Shown: positions 42,804-42,833 of the stretch, piece by piece
Layout: the number at the start of each line of letters is the position of its first letter
Position numbering within the stretch: the stretch's first letter is position 1
Origin: Sediminibacterium salmoneum NBRC 103935
GTDB lineage: Bacteria; Bacteroidota; Bacteroidia; Chitinophagales; Chitinophagaceae
NCBI RefSeq assembly: GCF_000511175.1
Contig: NZ_KI866530.1
Coordinates: 460,277 to 503,109, forward strand
Length of the DNA: 42,833 nt
Direction: 5' to 3'
Translations under genes and position numbers: made by a program
Notes under the pieces: generated by a model
Told to the model about the DNA's origin: nothing
The model's database searches: none
The model's input: only the letters and a program-made list of their open reading frames with translations

Positions 42804-42833
42804 ATGAAAAAAGGGATTGGTATTTTATTTTTG
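42804..42833 (+). CDS. Start of a further gene, cut by window edge
   Basis: An ATG 5 bases after the phosphoesterase stop opens the frame MKKGIGILFL, which is open to the last base and looks like the start of a signal peptide or membrane anchor. Only ten residues are visible, so no family can be given. The close spacing suggests it belongs to the same transcript and encodes another exported component of the phosphonate locus. Confidence 0.5.
   Translation, partial: MKKGIGILFL

Noticed and set aside
1..42833. tRNA genes, CRISPR arrays, rRNA and defence systems
   Set aside because: No cloverleaf, regular spacer array or defence-family protein was recognised when reading both strands; short or divergent cases could still be missed by eye.

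Overview
The window looks like a chromosomal segment of a member of the Bacteroidota, most likely a Chitinophagaceae-like environmental bacterium. This is inferred from a SusC/SusD pair, the absence of Shine-Dalgarno sequences before most starts, exact matches to the Bacteroidota -7 promoter box (TAnnTTTG), and families typical of that phylum (DUF5690 transporter, BadF-type sugar kinase beside MurQ, YncE/phosphoesterase fusion). No tRNA, rRNA, CRISPR array, transposase or integrase was seen.

Layout. 1-15.3 kb is mostly core metabolism on the minus strand: the 3' part of miaA on plus, then murB-priA-plsC-gltD-gltB as a tight minus-strand run, ispE, a bifunctional-nuclease/UVR protein, a DUF3817 membrane protein, a small plus-strand cupin, and etfB-etfA. 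15.5-23.7 kb is mainly plus strand: a TPR protein, an isolated urocanate hydratase, a secreted M28 peptidase, a NamZ-type muramidase, then a frameshifted ChaN-like gene (minus), a YycJ-type metallo-hydrolase (minus), a frameshifted secreted Trp/Tyr/Arg-rich protein and a DUF2132 protein. 23.6-29.6 kb holds a class-V aminotransferase, a YoaK/DUF1275 protein, an ABC ATPase without a permease, and a minus-strand set of sugar kinase, MurQ, an unknown protein and a dienelactone hydrolase. With NamZ this suggests MurNAc salvage. 29.7-31.3 kb is an S41 processing protease.

The most interesting part is 31.38 kb to the right edge. It reads as one plus-strand phosphonate acquisition and C-P bond cleavage locus: a PhnZ/TmpB-type HD diiron oxygenase, a phosphonatase-like HAD hydrolase (DxA active site and candidate Schiff-base lysine), a DUF5690 MFS transporter, a DAO-type FAD oxidoreductase, a SusC/SusD outer-membrane pair, and a secreted YncE-propeller/phospholipase-C-like phosphoesterase, with a further gene starting at the edge. 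A route can be proposed: the secreted phosphoesterase releases a phosphonate headgroup or ester, SusCD moves it across the outer membrane, the MFS protein across the inner membrane, and two separate C-P cleaving routes release phosphate. The susC promoter carries 11-bp-phased TTAACA-type repeats resembling a Pho box, which would fit control by phosphate starvation.

Three genes (ChaN-like, Trp/Tyr/Arg-rich protein, FAD oxidoreductase) are each broken by what looks like one missing base in a 6-7 base A/T run. In each case adding one base restores a full-length family member. Sequencing error, real mutation, or slippage/-1 frameshifting cannot be told apart from sequence alone.
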